DNA of 6,097 bases, from positions 1 through 6,097 of the forward strand of contig CBFICO010000127.1 in the NCBI GenBank assembly GCA_965661115.1, given 5' to 3'. A model generated the notes under the pieces. It was given only the letters and a program-made list of their open reading frames with translations. It did no database searches and was not told where the DNA came from. The position numbers were made by a program, and so were the translations under genes. This document shows, in pieces, positions 6,023 to 6,097 of the stretch (its first letter is position 1; each line of letters starts with the position of its first letter). Source of the stretch: UBA6770 sp965661115. GTDB taxonomy: Bacteria > Bacteroidota > Bacteroidia > Flavobacteriales_G > Salibacteraceae.

Positions 6023-6097
6023 ATGAAGAGAATTGTACATACCGTTGTTTTGTTGCTTTCAAGTACGTTAGCTGTTGCTCAATAAGGTAAAGTTGAT
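6023..6097 (+). pseudogene. 5' end of a secreted-protein gene, interrupted by an early stop or frameshift and cut by the window edge
   Basis: Nine bases after the peptidase stop an ATG opens a textbook signal peptide, MKRIVHTVVLLLSSTLAVAQ, ending in the A-Q cleavage context common in Bacteroidota. The next codon is TAA (6083-6085). In the +1 frame the sequence continues as aat aag gta aag ttg (N-K-V-K-L), which looks like the start of a mature protein. One extra base, or two missing bases, around 6080-6085 would explain the break. Only 12 bases follow the stop, so the product cannot be identified. It may be cotranscribed with the peptidase gene. Alternatives are a genuine 20-residue peptide or a base-call error near an assembly end. 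Confidence 0.45.

Overview
The window reads as a piece of a Bacteroidota chromosome, most likely from the class Flavobacteriia. The evidence is a PKD-repeat surface protein ending in a type IX secretion system (T9SS) type B sorting domain, followed by a PorP/SprF-family outer-membrane protein. Signal peptides end in the typical A-Q, TAnnTTTG-like promoter elements are present, and Shine-Dalgarno sequences are lacking. The DNA is AT-rich and densely coding. Family and genus cannot be fixed from this sequence.

Left part (1-3153, + strand): the 3' portion of a large secreted protein enters from the left edge. It shows seven PKD domains, the tail of an eighth, and a C-terminal sorting domain. Its stop codon overlaps the start of the PorP/SprF-like gene (TAATG). 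In this arrangement the PKD protein is the probable T9SS cargo, and the PorP/SprF protein its dedicated outer-membrane partner for export or surface attachment.

Middle part (3128-4207, - strand): two genes in an apparent operon run towards the PorP gene. A cysteine-rich lipoprotein with a PYCGGA motif comes first. Three bases after its stop, a small all-helical HEAT-like protein of unknown function begins. The helical gene and the PorP gene overlap tail to tail by 26 bases, so there is no room for an ordinary terminator between them.

Right part (4208-6097, + strand): a 45-base divergent intergenic region carries a TAnnTTTG-like element for each direction. It is followed by a secreted M14-family zinc metallopeptidase with all expected active-site residues. 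Nine bases after its stop, a new signal-peptide coding stretch begins but stops after 20 codons. The adjacent frame continues in a way that looks like a mature N-terminus, suggesting a frameshift or a base error near the window edge.

No rRNA, tRNA, CRISPR array, insertion sequence, attachment site or convincing terminator hairpin was seen, and no gene-free stretch exceeds 300 bases. The most unusual signal is in the PKD protein: the presence and absence of cysteines across its repeats co-varies in a way that suggests disulfides between neighbouring domains. The same repeats are also organised as a duplicated two-domain block.
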